Assembly: GCA_020342025.1 (NCBI GenBank)
Contig: CP070840.1
Coordinates: 1,461,381 to 1,466,961 of the forward strand
Reading direction: 5' to 3'
Length of the DNA: 5,581 nt
Origin: Deltaproteobacteria bacterium
GTDB lineage: Bacteria > Desulfobacterota > DSM-4660 > Desulfatiglandales > HGW-15
The notes under the pieces were generated by a model. That model had not been told where the DNA came from. It did not search any database and saw only the letters and a list, made by a program, of their open reading frames with translations. Below are positions 5,136-5,581 of the stretch, piece by piece (position 1 is the stretch's first letter; each line of letters starts with the position of its first letter). The position numbers were made by a program, and so were the translations under genes.

Positions 5136-5581
5136 CTAGCAATGCTGCAGGATCTCTAATAGTCTAACTCTGTCTATTTTCCCATAGGCAGCGATGTCCA
5201 ATCGGCTTTCTGCTGCATCTTCGAGCATGGAACCGAGTCTCTCTAAGCCTTGTGCCGTCAATCTATATTTTTTCTTCCCATTTTTTCCTATCCATTTATT
5301 TTGGATAAGGATATCAATGACTTCGTCGAAACTTCTGGACAGTGTGTAACGGTAACCGAAATTTCCATAGACCTTTTTTAAGTCCTCTGGAATTTGGGTG
5401 GCGGGTTCTGTTTTTGATAAAAAATCGAGCAACTCTGTCTTGTCTAAGCCGTTTCCCTTGTCTTCCAAAAGAAGGACTATCATAAACCAGAACGACTTGA
5501 TCTTGTGTCTCTTTCTTGCTTCTAAAAACCAATGCCTCACCTGTTCTAAAATCTCTTTCAGCCTGTTCCCATCAATATCAT
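5136..5581 (-). CDS. Hypothetical protein with winged-helix-like C-terminal half, 5' end beyond the window
   Basis: The frame stays open from the right edge to a TAG at 5136-5138, giving 147 visible residues. A GTG at 5538-5540 could serve as a start, but the 13 codons before it are open and look coding (DIDGNRLKEILEQ), so I read the gene as truncated by the window edge. I do not recognise the family. Residues about 84-121 look like a winged helix: a helix (FDEVIDILIQ), a basic turn (GKNGKKKYRLT) and a further helix (AQGLERLGSMLEDA). The hydrophobic WFMIVLLLE near 31-39 is short and flanked by charge, more likely a buried helix than a membrane segment. Base composition appears more AT-rich than mnmE. 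It converges on mnmE, so the two are not in one operon. DNA binding is an inference from shape only. Confidence 0.7.
   Translation of the reverse strand, partial: DIDGNRLKEILEQVRHWFLEARKRHKIKSFWFMIVLLLEDKGNGLDKTELLDFLSKTEPATQIPEDLKKVYGNFGYRYTLSRSFDEVIDILIQNKWIGKNGKKKYRLTAQGLERLGSMLEDAAESRLDIAAYGKIDRVRLLEILQHC

Noticed and set aside
5314..5532. 72-codon - strand frame overlapping the partial gene at 5136-5581
   Set aside because: It lies in another frame of a longer open frame that runs to the window edge and has better protein-like features.

Overview
This window carries a conserved bacterial housekeeping cluster in the order rnpA - yidD - yidC - jag/khpB - mnmE, all on the + strand. An intergenic stretch full of secondary structure follows, and then the 3' part of an unrecognised gene on the - strand that runs off the right edge. 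The order is the familiar origin-proximal rpmH-rnpA-yidD-yidC-jag-mnmE block. rpmH, if present, lies off the left edge. The long YidC with a periplasmic domain points to a Gram-negative cell. The protein sequences and the CTAAAGTG-type and CCTGCCCGCC-type intergenic repeats look to me like a deltaproteobacterium (Desulfobacterota), but this is pattern recognition and not a phylogenetic result.

Layout. Positions 17-578 hold rnpA and yidD, which overlap by 35 nt; yidD uses a GTG start behind a good Shine-Dalgarno. A 107-nt gap with a compact GC palindrome precedes yidC (686-2329). jag follows 17 nt later with a strong Shine-Dalgarno, so yidC and jag look co-transcribed. A 236-nt gap before mnmE (3333-4724) contains a split copy of the same GC palindrome and a large inverted array of CTAAAGTG units that ends right at the mnmE start codon. 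After mnmE, 411 nt without a recognised gene contain a GC-rich repeat, a perfect 12-bp palindrome and a 204-nt nested imperfect palindrome (4903-5106), with a terminator-like hairpin embedded in it. From 5581 down to 5136 on the - strand is a 5'-incomplete gene for a protein with a winged-helix-like C-terminal part.

The genes fit together as RNA and membrane housekeeping. RnpA matures tRNA 5' ends and MnmE modifies the tRNA wobble uridine. YidC inserts membrane proteins, with YidD as a helper, and Jag/KhpB is an RNA-binding protein that regularly travels with yidC. The least explained parts are the 4903-5106 structure, the CTAAAGTG inverted array and the partial - strand gene. None of these can be assigned to a known system from sequence alone.
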